From: Artocarpus heterophyllus
Lineage: Eukaryota > Streptophyta > Magnoliopsida > Rosales > Moraceae
Direction of reading: 5' to 3'
Length of the DNA: 64,000 nucleotides
Assembly: GCA_025403435.1 (NCBI GenBank)
Contig: CM046350.1
Location: 11,955,353 to 12,019,352 of the forward strand
The position numbers were made by a program, and so were the translations under genes. Shown one piece after another: positions 25,753 through 38,470 of this stretch (position 1 is the stretch's first letter; every line of letters starts with the position of its first letter). Below the pieces are notes generated by a model. That model saw only the letters and a list, made by a program, of their open reading frames with translations. It made no database searches and was not told the DNA's origin.

Positions 25753-26362
25753 TCATTGGAAAAAGACAAATTCTCCCTACCTTTCCTTGCATTTTACCCT
25801 TAGCCTCGCTGTATTTTTCTATCCTTCCATCAAATGTTATGCATTTGTTTGAACGATTTGTAAGAAAATAAGACTAGTGACAATAGGAGAGAACAGAATA
25901 AGATGCATCTCTTTCCTCGGCGTCCATTTTCTAGTTCTTTGCTTTTCTCTATGGAGACAACTTTTTGTATCGTCTTCAAACAAACCTGTTGTACGTATTG
26001 TCATGCTAAAAGCATTGAGATGTTTGAGATATGAGTGTGTTACCAAGTGTTTTTCGGGTAGGTATTGTTGAAATGTGAATTGAAGTGTCGTAACTTGTAA
26101 GACCAAATAATGGCTGATTGAGCCACTGAATATTAAAACTCAGATTAACTGATATTTTTCTTTTTTTGGTTAATAAAACATGGAAACTTGGGAATATGGA
26201 TGTTGCTTTGTCCAATCCCATTAGGTCCGTGCCTTACTATTCTGAAGATCTGACCTCGCTCTCGTAGCTGTTTTAAGTCATCCACAAAATTTCCCAACTT
26301 TCACGTCATATCCTTGTTGAGTCGCATCTTTCGTTTTTCAGTCAAGTTAGCGTTCTTTGTTA

Positions 26363-27054
26363 TAAGGGTGTTATGAAATTTGTCAATTTTTGTAATTTGT
26401 TCAATCTAATTCAATCCGCAAGATTAGATTATAAGAAATACGGATTGGTTTTGGATTGAGATTTTCTCAAATTTGGCATATACGGATTGGATTATAGATT
26501 GAGTATCTCAATCTGTATAATTATATAATACTAAAAAAGCTTTACATGCTTTTTTTTAAAAAGGATTTGACCTTTTTTTAATTTTAACTAGTAAGTAGTT
26601 AAAATTAAAAAACTGTAAAAAAATTACAATTTAAGATTCGTCTTTAAAAAAAGAGCTTATTTTATAAGTTTTTTGTTTATAGTTTAAATATTTAAGTTTT
26701 TAGTTTTATAGATGTTTGGTAAGCATGGTTAGAACCAATTTTCTTTAGCGAGAGCTTTACTGTGTTAACTTTTTAGTTTTACTGTGGCATGTAAGAGCTT
26801 TACATTATCAAGTAACAAAAAAAAATTGTTTTTAACAATGTTTGCCAAACACCTTATTAATTATTTAATAATTAGTTAACATTTTCGGTTAAAATATTTA
26901 TTTTTAGTTTTTTAAATTAATTTAAACCTTAACATGTGAATCTGTGAATTTCAATTAGGATTAGGACTCTCACGCCTACTTATTCTATATATATATATAT
27001 ATTAGATTACAGATTAATCCTTAATCCGTGGATTCCAATACATGAACACTCCTA
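26363..27054. mobile_element. Non-autonomous hAT-like element with perfect 8-bp target duplication
   Basis: The left terminus is TAAGGGTGTTATGAA; the reverse complement of the right terminus is TAGGAGTGTTCATGTA. The same 8 bp, CTTTGTTA, flanks both ends (26355-26362 and 27055-27062). The TA-GGGTGTT ends and an 8-bp duplication are standard for hAT. Subterminal blocks contain copies of AATCCGTGGATT- and ACGGATTGGATT-like words. There is no transposase frame. A second inverted-repeat element seems nested at about 26705-26862. Confidence 0.85.
26705..26862. mobile_element. Nested MITE inside the hAT-like element
   Basis: The left end TGTTTGGTAAGCATGGTTA pairs with the reverse complement of the right end, TGTTTGGCAAACATTGTTA. 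The span is about 158 bp and contains AGCTTTAC words seen in similar AT-rich patches at 30.2 kb and 35.8 kb. The target duplication is not clear. Confidence 0.55.
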
Positions 27055-27491
27055 CTTTGTTACATGATTACATGTTATGAGATTTTGGTTCTTGTTACAA
27101 GTAATCGTGTTATGTGACTTTAGGCTTTCATCTTTCCGTCATAATTTTTAAGCAAATCTGTAACCAAGCATTAACGCGTTAAGGATAAAAGTGTTTTTTT
27201 TTGGAATGGAAGGAAAAGTCTTGGCATTACATTAGACACCCTTTTATCAAAGCCTTTTTTTAATCGAGGATTTACGTCCACACAACACAGGACTAGAAAG
27301 GAGTACGAATAAACAAGCCAAAAATAGAATATTTAAGAAGGCTACCAGCATTATATTTATCTTTTGTTTCTTGGTTTAAAATAGCTTGGAATAAATATAT
27401 TAGCTGGCTTTTAAAGTTCTACTCTCTTCTTTTCTTTTTTTTTTTTTGGTTATGGTTCCGTTATGATTCGAGTCATCTTCGTATCTTCAGT

Positions 27492-29269
27492 CTATCCGAC
27501 TGAATTCGAACGTTCCCGGAGAACTTTCAACATTCCAGAGAATGTTACAATGCCCATCAAAGTCCCATCCTCTTCCACAACCCACACATAGCTCAAACGG
27601 TGAGTTAAAGCCTGAATCATGACAGCCACCAATGAACTCCAAGGATGGCAAACAATGGCCTCCGAACTCCTCACGATCCTTGCCGAATTCCCTCCAAGCC
27701 TCCCGCTCTTTCCATACCCGAATTCCTCATCAGACGAGGAGGAACACAACGAAGATGACGATGAGATAGTCGAGTAGTCTTCCTCCATCAAATCCAACAA
27801 CGCCCCACAATTTCTCTCCTCCAACCTGTCCTTCACAAGCTGGAACAAATCCTCCGGCGGACCACCACAATCAATGTAGGCCATCAGATCGCCTGCTGAG
27901 AGCGTGGCTATTGCAGCTGCAACTGTCTCGTCGCAGGAGTTGAGCGTGAAGGGTGAGATCTCCCCGATCAGCTTGCCGTCTGCATGTACCACTGCAACTG
28001 AAGTTTGGCAAACGAGGGCCTGAGAAATGAGAGGCAATGCAGAGGCCGCGGGGTCGTCGTAGTTAACGGCAAGGATGTGTCCTCTGTCGATGAGATTGAG
28101 GGTGTTGATGGCGTTGGCCGGGAGGGGACTAAATAGGCCAATGCAGTTGAGGAGGTAGCGGATGATGTCTACCTGGGTGACCCAACAGTACTCGCGGTGG
28201 TTGTGGCGAGCAGAGTTGAAAGAGGGCTCTTGAAGCAGGTTTTTTCTTGAATTGCTTGTGCTGCTTCGAGTTTGGATTGGAATGACTAGGTTCTGTGCGT
28301 CTTCCAGAATGAGATCTATGGCCTCCAATACGCTGAAAAATCCATAACAATCAACAAAATTAGACACGATCCCAGTTTACAAAATTATTGGATAATAATA
28401 ATCACAATTTCTTCTTCACTTCAGCTTCTTTTTTTTTTTCTTTTTTTTTTTCTCTTTTCGTTGTGATTTAGCTCCAACTTGATCATGTCTTATTTTTTGT
28501 CCCCCTTTTTTTGTTTTGTTTTCCTCTCTTTTCGTAGTGATATGATCAGCGATTCCAATGAGAAAAAATCAAACTTTGAATAGTCTTCAATAACGCCGGG
28601 CTGATTTATTATTATTATTTTATGTGAAGCAGGCATGACTTATACATGGCATACAAAGCATCTCTCTTTTTTGGTTTTTTGATTCTAGAGAAATTATAAA
28701 TCCCAAATAGCCAAAACGAATTGAATCAGCTCACATTTCTAATCAAGAAAGACCAGAAAGAATGGCAATAAAAAATGGTCAATTTTGATTTACACCTGCT
28801 AAAATAACAACAAACAAACAAAAACCAAACAATAATAAATTTTTTAACCAAATCAAACCAAACTATTAATTCAATTGCTGACCTAAATATTAAAATAATG
28901 TTATTCAAATCCAAATAATCGCAAAACAAACCTGGCGTTTGGCTCCAAATGCCTGACGCTTCCAGGAACCTTTGGAAGCAGAACCGAGACCGGAGCCTGA
29001 AGGGCCGTCGCCGGCGACTTGAGGTTTTCTTGCTTGCAGAGGAAGCAGATCACATCGACGATGCAAACCTTCCCAACGCAGCGGCAATCTCCGGAGCCTC
29101 CGGCACTGGTTTTGGACTGGTCGCAGCTCCAGACGCTCAGATAGCTCTCGCGGAGCCTCTTCAGCGCCGACAAGGCTTCGCCGACGGTGGCGGTGAAGGG
29201 AAGCGGCCTAAGCGCAGGCTTTCCAAGGCATAGGTCGGACACCTCGCAAGCTAAGAGATTCACTGCCAT
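27492..29269 (-). CDS. CBSX5: CBS-domain-containing protein, CBSX5-like
   Basis: There are two coding exons, 28932-29269 and 27492-28332. The intron is GT-AG with a clean Ser codon across the junction, and the protein is 392 aa. It starts MAVNLLACEVSDLCLGKPAL and contains VGEALSALKRLRESYLSVW, typical of the plant CBSX5/6 group. Four CBS-like segments are expected; the last ends in SYVWVVEEDGTLMGIVTFSG. A Ser-rich acidic linker (SSSSSLCSSSSDEE) precedes the final one. CBS domains bind adenosine nucleotides and regulate partners; the exact target of CBSX5 is not established. A TATAAAT sequence lies about 180 bp upstream of the start. The frame is intact. Confidence 0.92.
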
Positions 29270-29443
29270 ACACTGACGAAGATGGAAATGGAAAGGCTCT
29301 GATGAACTCAGAGAGAGATTGGAGATTTCGGAGAGGTTGGATGAAGAAGACGGTTCTAGAGAGAGAAACAGGAGGATGTTGTTGCGGTGAAGGAGAGAGA
29401 GGGCAGCTTGGAAATTCTAAAGGTCAGCTATAATCTCTTTTCT

Positions 29444-29453
29444 TCATTTATAG
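29444..29453 (-). promoter_or_regulatory. Candidate TATA box of the CBSX5-like gene
   Basis: On the gene strand the sequence is CTATAAATGA, about 175-184 bp before the ATG. The position suits a leader of about 150 nt. It is inferred from motif and distance only. Confidence 0.45.
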
Positions 29454-29835
29454 GCAGCGATGTTAACGGGGTTTACGGGGTATAGCCAGTCATGCCGGCT
29501 TATGATATTTCCTTCGTGTGATGGATCACGGTCCCACGCCTGAATTTTAGTGCTTATTGCTTCTTTTTTTTCCCTTTTTTTGCTCTAATTTCTTATGTCA
29601 ACATACTGATTCTATTATTTATTTCCTTTTTTTAAAGCTCACCGGGGAAGAAAAAGAAAAAGAAAAAGTTTATGATATTTCCTTCATGTAATTAAGTATA
29701 GTGTTGAGCCATCAAATCAAATAACAATTTATATCAAATTAAATAATTATGATAATTTAAGCAAATCAAAACTAATGGCTAAAACCGTATCATTATGTGC
29801 TTTGTTAAAGCATTCTCCATAATTTTTTGCTGAAT

Positions 29836-30190
29836 TAAAATTCTCCACATCTTGGTACTCGGAAAACAAAAAACATTCAAATATTGGAATCACTAAAATG
29901 GGATTTTTAGATCTATTAATTACTTGGAATGCGTGGCATGCAAGAACATGCAAAAAAAAAGAGTCAAAGATAAAATGAAGTGCAGGAAGGCACGCCCATT
30001 AAATTAACCACTATTTTAACATGCATGAACATGTTAAAATTCTCCACATTTTGGCAACTGGAAAACAAAAGACATTTCAAATATTGGAATCATTAAAATG
30101 AGATTTTTAGTGAATCAAATCTATTAATTACTTGGAATGCGTGGCATGGATGAACATGTTAAAAAAAAGTCAAAGATAAAATAAAGAGAG
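29836..30190. repeat. Two-copy direct repeat, offset about 199 bp
   Basis: TTCTCCACAT at 29841 recurs at 30040. Both copies share TCAAATATTGGAATCA, TTACTTGGAATGCGTGGCAT and GTCAAAGATAAAAT in the same order. A third partial match, CACGCCCATTAAA, occurs at about 29993 and 30335. It is non-coding. Confidence 0.75.
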
Positions 30191-32546
30191 TCCGGACCAC
30201 TTTTTTACTTATGAACAGTATAAAGCTTTCCATGCTATAGGAACAATAAAAAAATTATTACAGTGTAAAGCTTCATATACTATAGTAAAAACGATTCTAA
30301 CCATCCTGTCAAACACTCCAAAAGTCTAGGAAAGCCACGCCCATTAAACAGCTCAAGTGTGTTTCTTTCATTATCAGAATTCAGAAGCTATAGTGTTATT
30401 ATTACTCTTAAAAAAATCCACAAAGATTACTAATTTGTTTATGCGAGAATTCAAATCTTTTATCTAATTTAATATTTAAATAGTATTTAACTAATTTTTT
30501 TATGATATATTATTTAAAAAGTTTAAAATAATATTTAGTTAATTTATATATTTTTTTATTAAATAATATGTTATAACATAATTAATTAGATAACATTTAG
30601 AAGCTAAGATTAGAAAGAGGCTTTACGTGTTGTTCCAAATTAATAATATAATGTGGACAGAGACACAAACATTTTAAAGATTTCCCTCTTTTGTTGAGGT
30701 ACAAGACCCTGACAAGACAACAACTTAGAAATCGTACAAGAATATGCTGTGTGGTTTCATTTTGACGAATATTTGTGAAGCACACTAGCCGCCACTAGCG
30801 TTGAAAAAATCTTCGGGTAAAAATTATCTTTTAACTACATCCACTTGTTTCTGCCCAACCATCTATACTCCCCGTATGTTATCTTATATTGTATAGTGTG
30901 TATAGAAGGATACTTGAAATGGTTTTTAACTATAAATAATATAAATTTTTTTTATGATATAATAAAAAATTATAATATAAAATTTTTATATATTATAATT
31001 TTTAAATTTAGATGGATGATTTAAATTATTCTTTCAAACGTCTTATTAACTTCTTTGTTGGCACATTAATTTCTTCAAATTGAACTTTTTTCTCCGCACA
31101 ACTATTCGTAGTTATGAAACAATATAAAATCTAAAATCATGCGAGAAGCAGTATTGCTTCATGAGAAAAAAAAAAAAAAAAACTAGTGTTGCGTAATTAC
31201 CAAATATGTTGCTCAGCATACATCAAAAGAATTCACTCTCAAGTATGAAAAAGATTAATTTACTTCGTCAAATAGGGTTAGTTTCACTATGTTTTTAGGA
31301 AATAATATTTATTATTGTGTTGAAAAATTTGTCAAGAATTAAACGCTTTAATTTTATATGAAAAATTAATAAAAATTACTGATAAAAAATAAAAAAATAA
31401 AAAAAACATAAATTTATAGAGGTTAAATTTTAAAGTAAGGGCAACACCAATTTTTAGTTGCTAAAGACAATTCACTACAATAAAAAAAATTAGAAAAAAA
31501 ATCTTACACCTCACAACTCTCTCTATTTCTCTAAGATCTCTAATAATCTAGATTCAGCAGCCCTTTTTATATATAAAACAAAAAAAAAAAATAAGGGTAG
31601 TCGAATTTACAAGCATGAAATTCCCAAATTTCCCTTAATAAAATAACCCTTTAATCTTCATGTATTATTACAGGTATTAAATGAAATATGTAATATTCTT
31701 ACATGTATGTTGCAATTACCACCTGTTATTTAAGTTGGTAGTGTCATACGCTTCACCCTTTAGCATGTGCATGATTTGATTGATGGTCTTGGTTTATATT
31801 AAGGGTGATCATGCCTTGCATTTCAAGGTTTGTCACATTTGCAATAAATTCATTTTTCAAAAAAATTTGTAGGAAATTATTTGTAAAAAGTCAATTCGTA
31901 CCAAAAAGTGATTATCTATATATGTATTCCTGTACAAAACTAATTGTAAATCAACATAACGAATAAACGAAAAATATACTTTTACCTATGAATATAGATA
32001 TACTATGAATCACTTTAGATCCTTCACCTTCTCTTTCGGTCTGTTTATTTCAATGGTTCAAATTATAGTGGTTTGAACTTTTCTGTTTTGAGATAAAAAG
32101 TCTAAAAAGTATGGTTTGAAATTGAAATTATAATGGTTTAAATTGATATTTGGATGTGTAATTGATTTTGAGCTCAAACTGAGACATAAAAAAAGCCAAG
32201 TTTAAGTTTAGGGGGAGATGAATCCGAAATTCACTGCCTTTTTAAGCGCACCATGTTACATTAGAGGTTGAAAGTGAAAGAGGTTGAAAGTCAAAGAGAG
32301 TTTTTTTTACCAAACACTTGCTCAATTGAGTTTTTGGGTTCAAAACACATGAAGCTCTTAGACATTTATCTTCGTTATTTTTATTTTTCATGATTTTTTT
32401 TCCCAAAGAGTTTGCTATATAATGCTATCAATGCATGAGTTGCTATCAAAGAATTCACGACAAGTCACAAAAATGGCCGACTCTGGAAAAATCGACAGCC
32501 AACGTGTTGGAGCCTGTGGGCCTTAAAAGTTGACAGCCATATACAC

Positions 32547-32602
<56 letters not shown>
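32547..32602. repeat. AT microsatellite flanked by complementary ACAT/ATGT arms
   Basis: About 18 AT units (32557-32592) are bordered by ACATACAT on the left and ATGTATGT on the right, so the whole tract is a near-perfect palindrome able to form a cruciform. Confidence 0.9.
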
Positions 32603-32603
<1 letters not shown>

Positions 32604-33754
32604 CTCTCTGGTGTGCTACACTCCACGCAAATTGCAAACTGCAGACAGCCAAACGCCAAAAGTCATATGTCACATAACATTTTGCGTCACTGCTCACGTC
32701 TCATGCCAGTCAACTGAACTGCTTCAGTCCCTCCCATACCACGCTTTATACGTACTCCCATGACGTGGCCGATAAACCACAACAAAATATGCTATGAAAA
32801 TGAATGAGTGAATAAATAAATAAATAAATAAAAATGGCCCAATTGGGCGGTGGTACTAAAGATATACATTTATCGATTATCGTCATCGTCCAACATGCAA
32901 AACGACACGTGCATTTTTCTTTTCATAAATAAATATTTTAATGTTCCCAGGTCCAAGTCAGAAACTGCCCAATGCTCATCTCCGTATCCGCGTCCGTACC
33001 GCGTTTGCTTTCTCGTGATTGATATCATTATTTTATAACTCCTTTTGGAGGGGATCAGATTATCAGAATATTACAGATGTGGTTTTGGGAACAAACAAGT
33101 CGTTATGTATTTAGACAAAAAAAAAAAAAGAAAAAGAAAAAAGTCGTTATGTAATTGGGGTTTTGGTTTTTTATCCGTACACGTAACTGCACCATACGTA
33201 CGTACGGGTCAGGATCGAAGGCTGCTTTGCTTTAGCTAGTTGATTTGGATTTTCTGCCGAATCTAGCTGTTTAACGCTAACGGCACCTGAGAATAGAGCT
33301 GGGTACACGTGGGTTTTGTCTGCACGTTTATTTTGTTTACGTTATTTGGCCTTATCAAGAACATGACTTTGTCAAGTAATTTAGTTGCTTTCTTCAAAGG
33401 TTGCTTTAATTATTGACAATTTTTTAGTGGGAGCAAAAAAAAACCTCATTAATGAGTATTTATTTTTGAAAGCTGTAGAAAAAAATAGTTTTTTACTAAA
33501 TCTAATAAAAAAAGTCCTCTTAATTATTTCACTTTTCTATATATATTTTTGTTTTCCTTTTGGGAAAGTTAACTGTCCAAATTCAGCCATCAGACAGATA
33601 GCAAAAATTTGATTTAAATCATTGAATTTTTTTCATTAAATTATTGTTTCTTTCCATTATTTTGTCTCAATTATATAGTTTTCACTTTGCATTATTTTGT
33701 CTCAATCATATAGTTTTCACTTTATTTTTGAACTTGGAAGCTTGTTTTTAAACT

Positions 33755-34562
33755 AAAGGAAATGCTACATTGACACCATCTAAAAAGTCTCATTGATAAG
33801 AACCTTTTCAAATTTAATGGTGCAAAATCACCTTCTAATAGTAACAAAAATAGATCAACCACATGGGACAACAACCTATTCAATCAGAAAATAACTAAAA
33901 AAAAAAACTCAAAACTTGTTAAAACAAAACCTTAACAATTCAGGGCACCAAAAAAAAAAAAAAAATCTAGCAACCATCCTCTAAAGGCAGCATCGTGATT
34001 GACGGTTGGTGACCACCCAAAGCTTGATTATTGGCGGTTGTGATGGCATAGCGACAAGGTCACAAACAACTGATTGAAGAAATCATGACCTAATCCGTGG
34101 CTTGAGTTTTGCCATCTCCAATGGTGGACACATTGGTTGGGGGGCTGAGGGGTGGCATGGGTAAATGATTGAGGGGTTCACAACCCATGGAGGTCCTAAA
34201 AAAATGCACGACTCAACGAGGCGGATCGCGATGGAATTGTGATAAGGTTGCGAGGGGGTGGGGTCGCGACCCATGACCTCCACTCACGAGCTTGTGAACC
34301 TTGGCAGTGACCTTTGCCTCTTCCTCGAGTGGTTGTGAACTCCGGTGACACATCCAGAGGTGGACGAGAAGCTGTCGAATATGTCTTATTATTATTATTA
34401 TTTTCAGTTTTTGGGTTTTTTTAAAGAAAAATTGGTGTGTTTGAACTCATTGAACTACTAGTGAGCTCATTTTTTTTTCACGCTTAGACCCAAATCTAAT
34501 GGTCCAAAAAAAAAGTTTCATTGATAGAAACCTTTAGAGGTTCTCATCATGGCATTTCCTTT
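33755..34562. mobile_element. TIR element with a GC-rich core
   Basis: The left end AAAGGAAATGCTACATTGA and the reverse complement of the right end AAAGGAAATGCCATGATGA form an inverted repeat of about 25-30 bp. The 808-bp span has an AT-rich rim and an unusually GC-rich core (about 33990-34370). AAGTCTCATTGATA-like blocks also occur near both ends. There is no transposase and no clear target duplication. A GC-rich core in such an element can be captured genomic DNA; here that is a guess. Confidence 0.6.
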
Positions 34563-34602
34563 AAAATAATAAAAAAAATTGTGAAAGGTGTAATGAAAAC
34601 AT

Positions 34603-34666
34603 GGTCAGGCCTGTTTGAGGTAATTTGAGGCCTTAAGCAAAATTAAAAAAAAAAGACCTTTTATAA

Positions 34667-34706
<40 letters not shown>

Positions 34707-35505
34707 TTGTGTATATTTCGAATGAAAAATTGAATATCCTTTTATATCATACAAAAATAATTAAGCAATCCATTATATCTATCGAAGAAAAACAAATAAC
34801 AACAAAATAAAATTACAACAAAGCCAAAGTAACAACCCTGCTAAAAATAAAATAGGTAAGTGAAACTCAAAAAGTAATAATCAACAAGTAGATAAAAATA
34901 AGTGAGAACTAAGAAAAGTATAACTTGAAATGCTAAAGATAAAATATTAAGAAAAGAATAGTAGTAAAGTTTTGAGAAGTCTAGAGATCTTAGAGAGAGA
35001 AGAAAAAATATTTTGCAAATAGAAGAAGAAGAGGAGAAAGAATAAGAAATGAAACATAATTTTTGAAATAAAAAGAGGGCACATTTATTTATTTATTTTT
35101 TTTTGCATAACAGAAATGTTATAGTATTCTTTAAAAAAATTAACGGTTGCTTAATAATTGAGTTCAATCCTAGCTTTAGGATATTTTATTGACATTTCTA
35201 ATTATTATTTTTTTTGAATTTGACCTTATTTATTTATTTTTTTATTTTTTGAAATTGAAGATTACCATCCTGGATTTAATTATTGATCTCCCTATATTTA
35301 AGGATGCCACCCACGTTCTTATACCCTTCTTTTATGAAACAACCACCACGTTTTTGAGCTTCCAACAAATAGGGAAGAATTGGCTTTTAAAAAAAAAAAT
35401 TAAAAATTAAACAACATATTGGCTAAGATATAGGCTAAATTTAGGGCCTTCCTAAAATGGGGCCTAAAGCACCTGCTTATTCTGTCAGTTAAGCCGGTAC
35501 TGTAA
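34603..35505. repeat. Possible decayed TIR element
   Basis: The left side has CAGGCCTG and GAGGCCTTAAGCAAAA. The right side has GGGGCCTAAAGCACCTGCTT and AGCCGGTACTG. These resemble, loosely and in opposite orientation, the ends of plant GGCC-type terminal-inverted-repeat elements. An AT microsatellite at 34671-34702 lies inside. The boundaries are weak. Confidence 0.35.
34671..34702. repeat. AT microsatellite, about 16 units
   Basis: This is an uninterrupted AT dinucleotide run. Confidence 0.9.
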
Positions 35506-36480
35506 GTGGTACATAATTATTTTTGCTTAATTAATTAGTGGTTGACTATGTATCCTCTCTCTCATGCATCATTCTTTATATTAGACGTAGACTAAACATT
35601 TTTTTAACATGTTCCACATGGAAAATATTGTCATTTTTATAACCACGCCAAATAAACTAATGACGTAAACTCGCCAGTTTTAGCAAGTTTGATGTACAGT
35701 ACATGGTGTTTAATGCAACACATGTCTATATGGACTATTTGTGTTTATTTCTTTAGCTACGGGCATATTTGACAAGTTAGTTAAAATTAAAGTTTTAAGT
35801 TTAAGATCTATAACATGTAAAAGCTTTATGTTATAGTAATTTTTGTTTTTTATTTTTTTTATAACTGTTGAGAGGTTTATACTATAGTTATTTAAAATCA
35901 ATTAGTTTTATTGAATATTCTAAACACATATTTGAGAGTAAAAGAGTCACACCAGCTCGATTGTATGACGATTTTTTTTTTGGCGGGGCTTGGGGACTAA
36001 AACGTTGGTAATTAAGATAGTACTCCCAATTTTATCATTAGTTTTGGATAGAAACACATGGTTTATTATTAGCTTAACAATTTGAAATTGTCACTTTTAT
36101 CTCATAATGAGGAGTGATACATAAGCTTTTTTCTTTTTCTTTTTCTTTTTTGGAGAAATAGAAGAGGAGAAATATATAACTCACCACTGAACTACACCTG
36201 TAAACTGTAAAGTCGTTTACACTGCATGCTTACCGTCTTAATGATTTATAGTTTGCTATTAAATAGCATTGTTACAAAACGAAAAACTTGAAAGAAGATA
36301 AAAGTCTTCATTTAATATGATAAAATGAGCACGAAAATCTTACAATCTTTAAGAAAGGGATAAAAGTTTAAGCGACTTTGATTAGAGTTTATGAAAAGAG
36401 TTCTCAATTTTTTGATCAATTTAACAAATACAAGAACATTAATTTTATTCCTTTTCTTTTTTCCTTTTAAACGTAGCACT
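35506..36480. other. AT-rich intergenic DNA
   Basis: No gene is supported. 35765-35930 contains AAAGCTTTATGTTATAGT-like words shared with the MITE-like patches at 26.7 and 30.2 kb. The remainder shows nothing recognisable. Confidence 0.5.
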
Positions 36481-36509
36481 TTGAGCATCCAAAGTACCAA
36501 AACTGATAC

Positions 36510-36970
36510 TTCCTATCTCTTTTCTCCCTTCTCTCTCTCATTGCGCCAACAACTGGCCCCTTCCTCTTATGATGCCGTCGACAACCGATCCTCCCGCATG
36601 GAGCAACCGTTGATATTGATCTGCACCCCAACGAGAGATCTTTGTGATGTGGTAAGGTCTAGTAGAGGAAGATTTGTCGCGGCGACGTGGTGGCAAGATC
36701 TCTTCGTATTCCGTGTGTTGAGATCAACCGTGCAAGGGTGATCTTGTTGTGGTGCCGTATAGAGGGACGGGGATCAGATGATGGTATCGTGAAGGAAGGA
36801 TGGATTTGACGGCATTTTAGCAGAGGAGAAATGGCCACACACATGGAAGGGGCAGTTGTCTGTGCAGCGGGAGAAGCTCGTTGCAAAGGGGAGTGGATCG
36901 GGAATGGAAGAAAGAAGGAGGAGATAGAAAGATAGAAAAGAGGGGCAATATAAGGGAAATGAGAGAGAAA
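36510..36970. repeat. CT/GA-armed GC-rich cassette
   Basis: A CT-rich left arm (about 36515-36545), a GC-rich core of about 330 bp and a GA-rich right arm (about 36900-36970). The core contains overlapping frames on both strands without recognisable domains. It has the same layout as 14960-15722, 37195-37765 and 37870-38470. Confidence 0.5.
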
Positions 36971-37194
36971 TTTTATACCTATTTGTTTTGTACATTCAAC
37001 TACAATTCAAACATTTTTGTCATTCAAATTATGTATTGGGACTTACGAATCAAAGGGGCCATTAGGGTTTGGAGTAGGGATTTTTGGAATATCAAATGTT
37101 AGAAGTGATGTATCATTGTATCTCAATGAGGGAAAAAAAGTGGTGTTATCTTATTCAATGATAAGAAAAGTGGGATAGAATTAGAGCCCTTCTC

Positions 37195-37765
37195 TACCTC
37201 TTTTCCGTTGGAGTTAATTAGCTTCCTAATCTCTTTTCTTACCCACAATTATAAACATACCACCTTTTTTCTTTTCCGGTATATTCGAACAACACCACTT
37301 CGTTGATGCGAAAGTGCTATAATGGCCTTCTCAGCAAACTAGAGGAGCTCAATAAACAACGAGATCCGACAACAACAATTAAGATCTTTTGCTACCGTGG
37401 ATGTAAACTCCGCTAAACATTTAGATCCGACAATTTTGATGGAGGTCTATCCGTACAGTGGATCTCCATGTTGCCGTTGAGATCGTCAGCAACGAGACTA
37501 TCACGACGAAAATCGGTGGTGGAGCACGACGGCTCTCTATTGTACCCGATCTGACCGACATGCTGGGGATATCTCAATGATGAAGATAAGTTTTGCTGCG
37601 AGATCTACTCAATATCATGTGGATGAGGAGTCCTGAGATGTCAAGAACCAATGATGATTGGAATTCGGCAATGAGGCAACTCGCAGCAGTGAGAATAGAG
37701 AGATTGAGAAGAAAAGTTGTCTAAGAGAGAATGTAGAAGATGAGAAAGAAAGAGATGAAGTACAG
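37195..37765. repeat. CT/GA-armed GC-rich cassette
   Basis: The left arm is CT-rich (37190-37280, weaker than the others). The core repeats AGATCCGACAA twice (about 37363 and 37424). The right arm is GA-rich (37690-37760). No domain is seen in any frame. Confidence 0.45.
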
Positions 37766-37869
37766 ACAGATATTCAGGTCATTTTATGCTTTTTAAAGTA
37801 GTTTCTACAGAAGAGATTTCTTTTATAATAAATATCAGATTTATTATAAATAATTGAAAAAAAAATATT

Positions 37870-38470
37870 AGATTTGAAAACATGTAATAAATGTGAGTTA
37901 TTGAATTCCAACAGCACAAAAATTTATATATTTTTAATTTTACCGCCACTTTCTCTCTGCCCTTTTTTGGTCTTTCTTTCTCTCTCCTTCTCTCTCGTCT
38001 TATTCTATCTTTTATCATCGTCCATCGCCATCACTAAGGACGCTGCCCAGAGGAGATCGAACTCCCGTCGAAGACGGATGGATCGTGCGGCACTTCGCAA
38101 AGCCGTGGGCCGCGATGGAGGGTCTGATTAGGTGACCACGAGCTCCTAGATTTTCTATTTGGCAACGTTCGTGGCTACTGTTTGTGGTCCTAGATCTCAT
38201 CGCCGCCCGTAGATTGCCGGCATCGTCCTCCTCCTATGACCGCAACCTTCCTTCGCCATCACAAAGCTTCCCCAATCGTCGCAAAAGAGAGAAAGGGAGG
38301 CGGCGGGGGAGAAACAAGGAGAGAGCTTCGGTGTTCTCGTGATCGTTTGTTATTGCCATTCCAACTTCGACCGCATCGTCGTTGTCGTCAGCATAAGCAG
38401 TGACGAAGAGAGAAACAAACGAGAGAGAAGAAAAAAAAGAAAAAAGAAAAAAAACAAATCAGATATGGTC
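37870..38470. repeat. CT/GA-armed GC-rich cassette
   Basis: The left flank (ATTTGAAAACATG, ATTGAATTCCAACAG) is homologous to the left flank of the 15-kb cassette. A CT-rich arm (37945-38010), a GC-rich core (38020-38390) and a GA-rich arm (38400-38450) follow. The short frames across it have no known domain. It ends about 250 bp before the U2AF65 promoter region. Confidence 0.55.

Larger units (their letters stand above)
29460..33750. other. AT-rich intergenic DNA
   Basis: No gene is supported. Within it are a tandem duplication (29836-30190) and a long AT microsatellite (32547-32602). Several patches with AAGCTTTACAC-like and TATAATATAAAATTTTTATAT-like words look like decayed MITEs. Confidence 0.55.

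Noticed and set aside
28949..29233. 94-residue plus-strand frame over CBSX5
   Set aside because: It is antisense to exon 1 of the CBSX5-like gene.
32455..32763. Frames with Tyr-Ile runs
   Set aside because: They are translations of the AT microsatellite.
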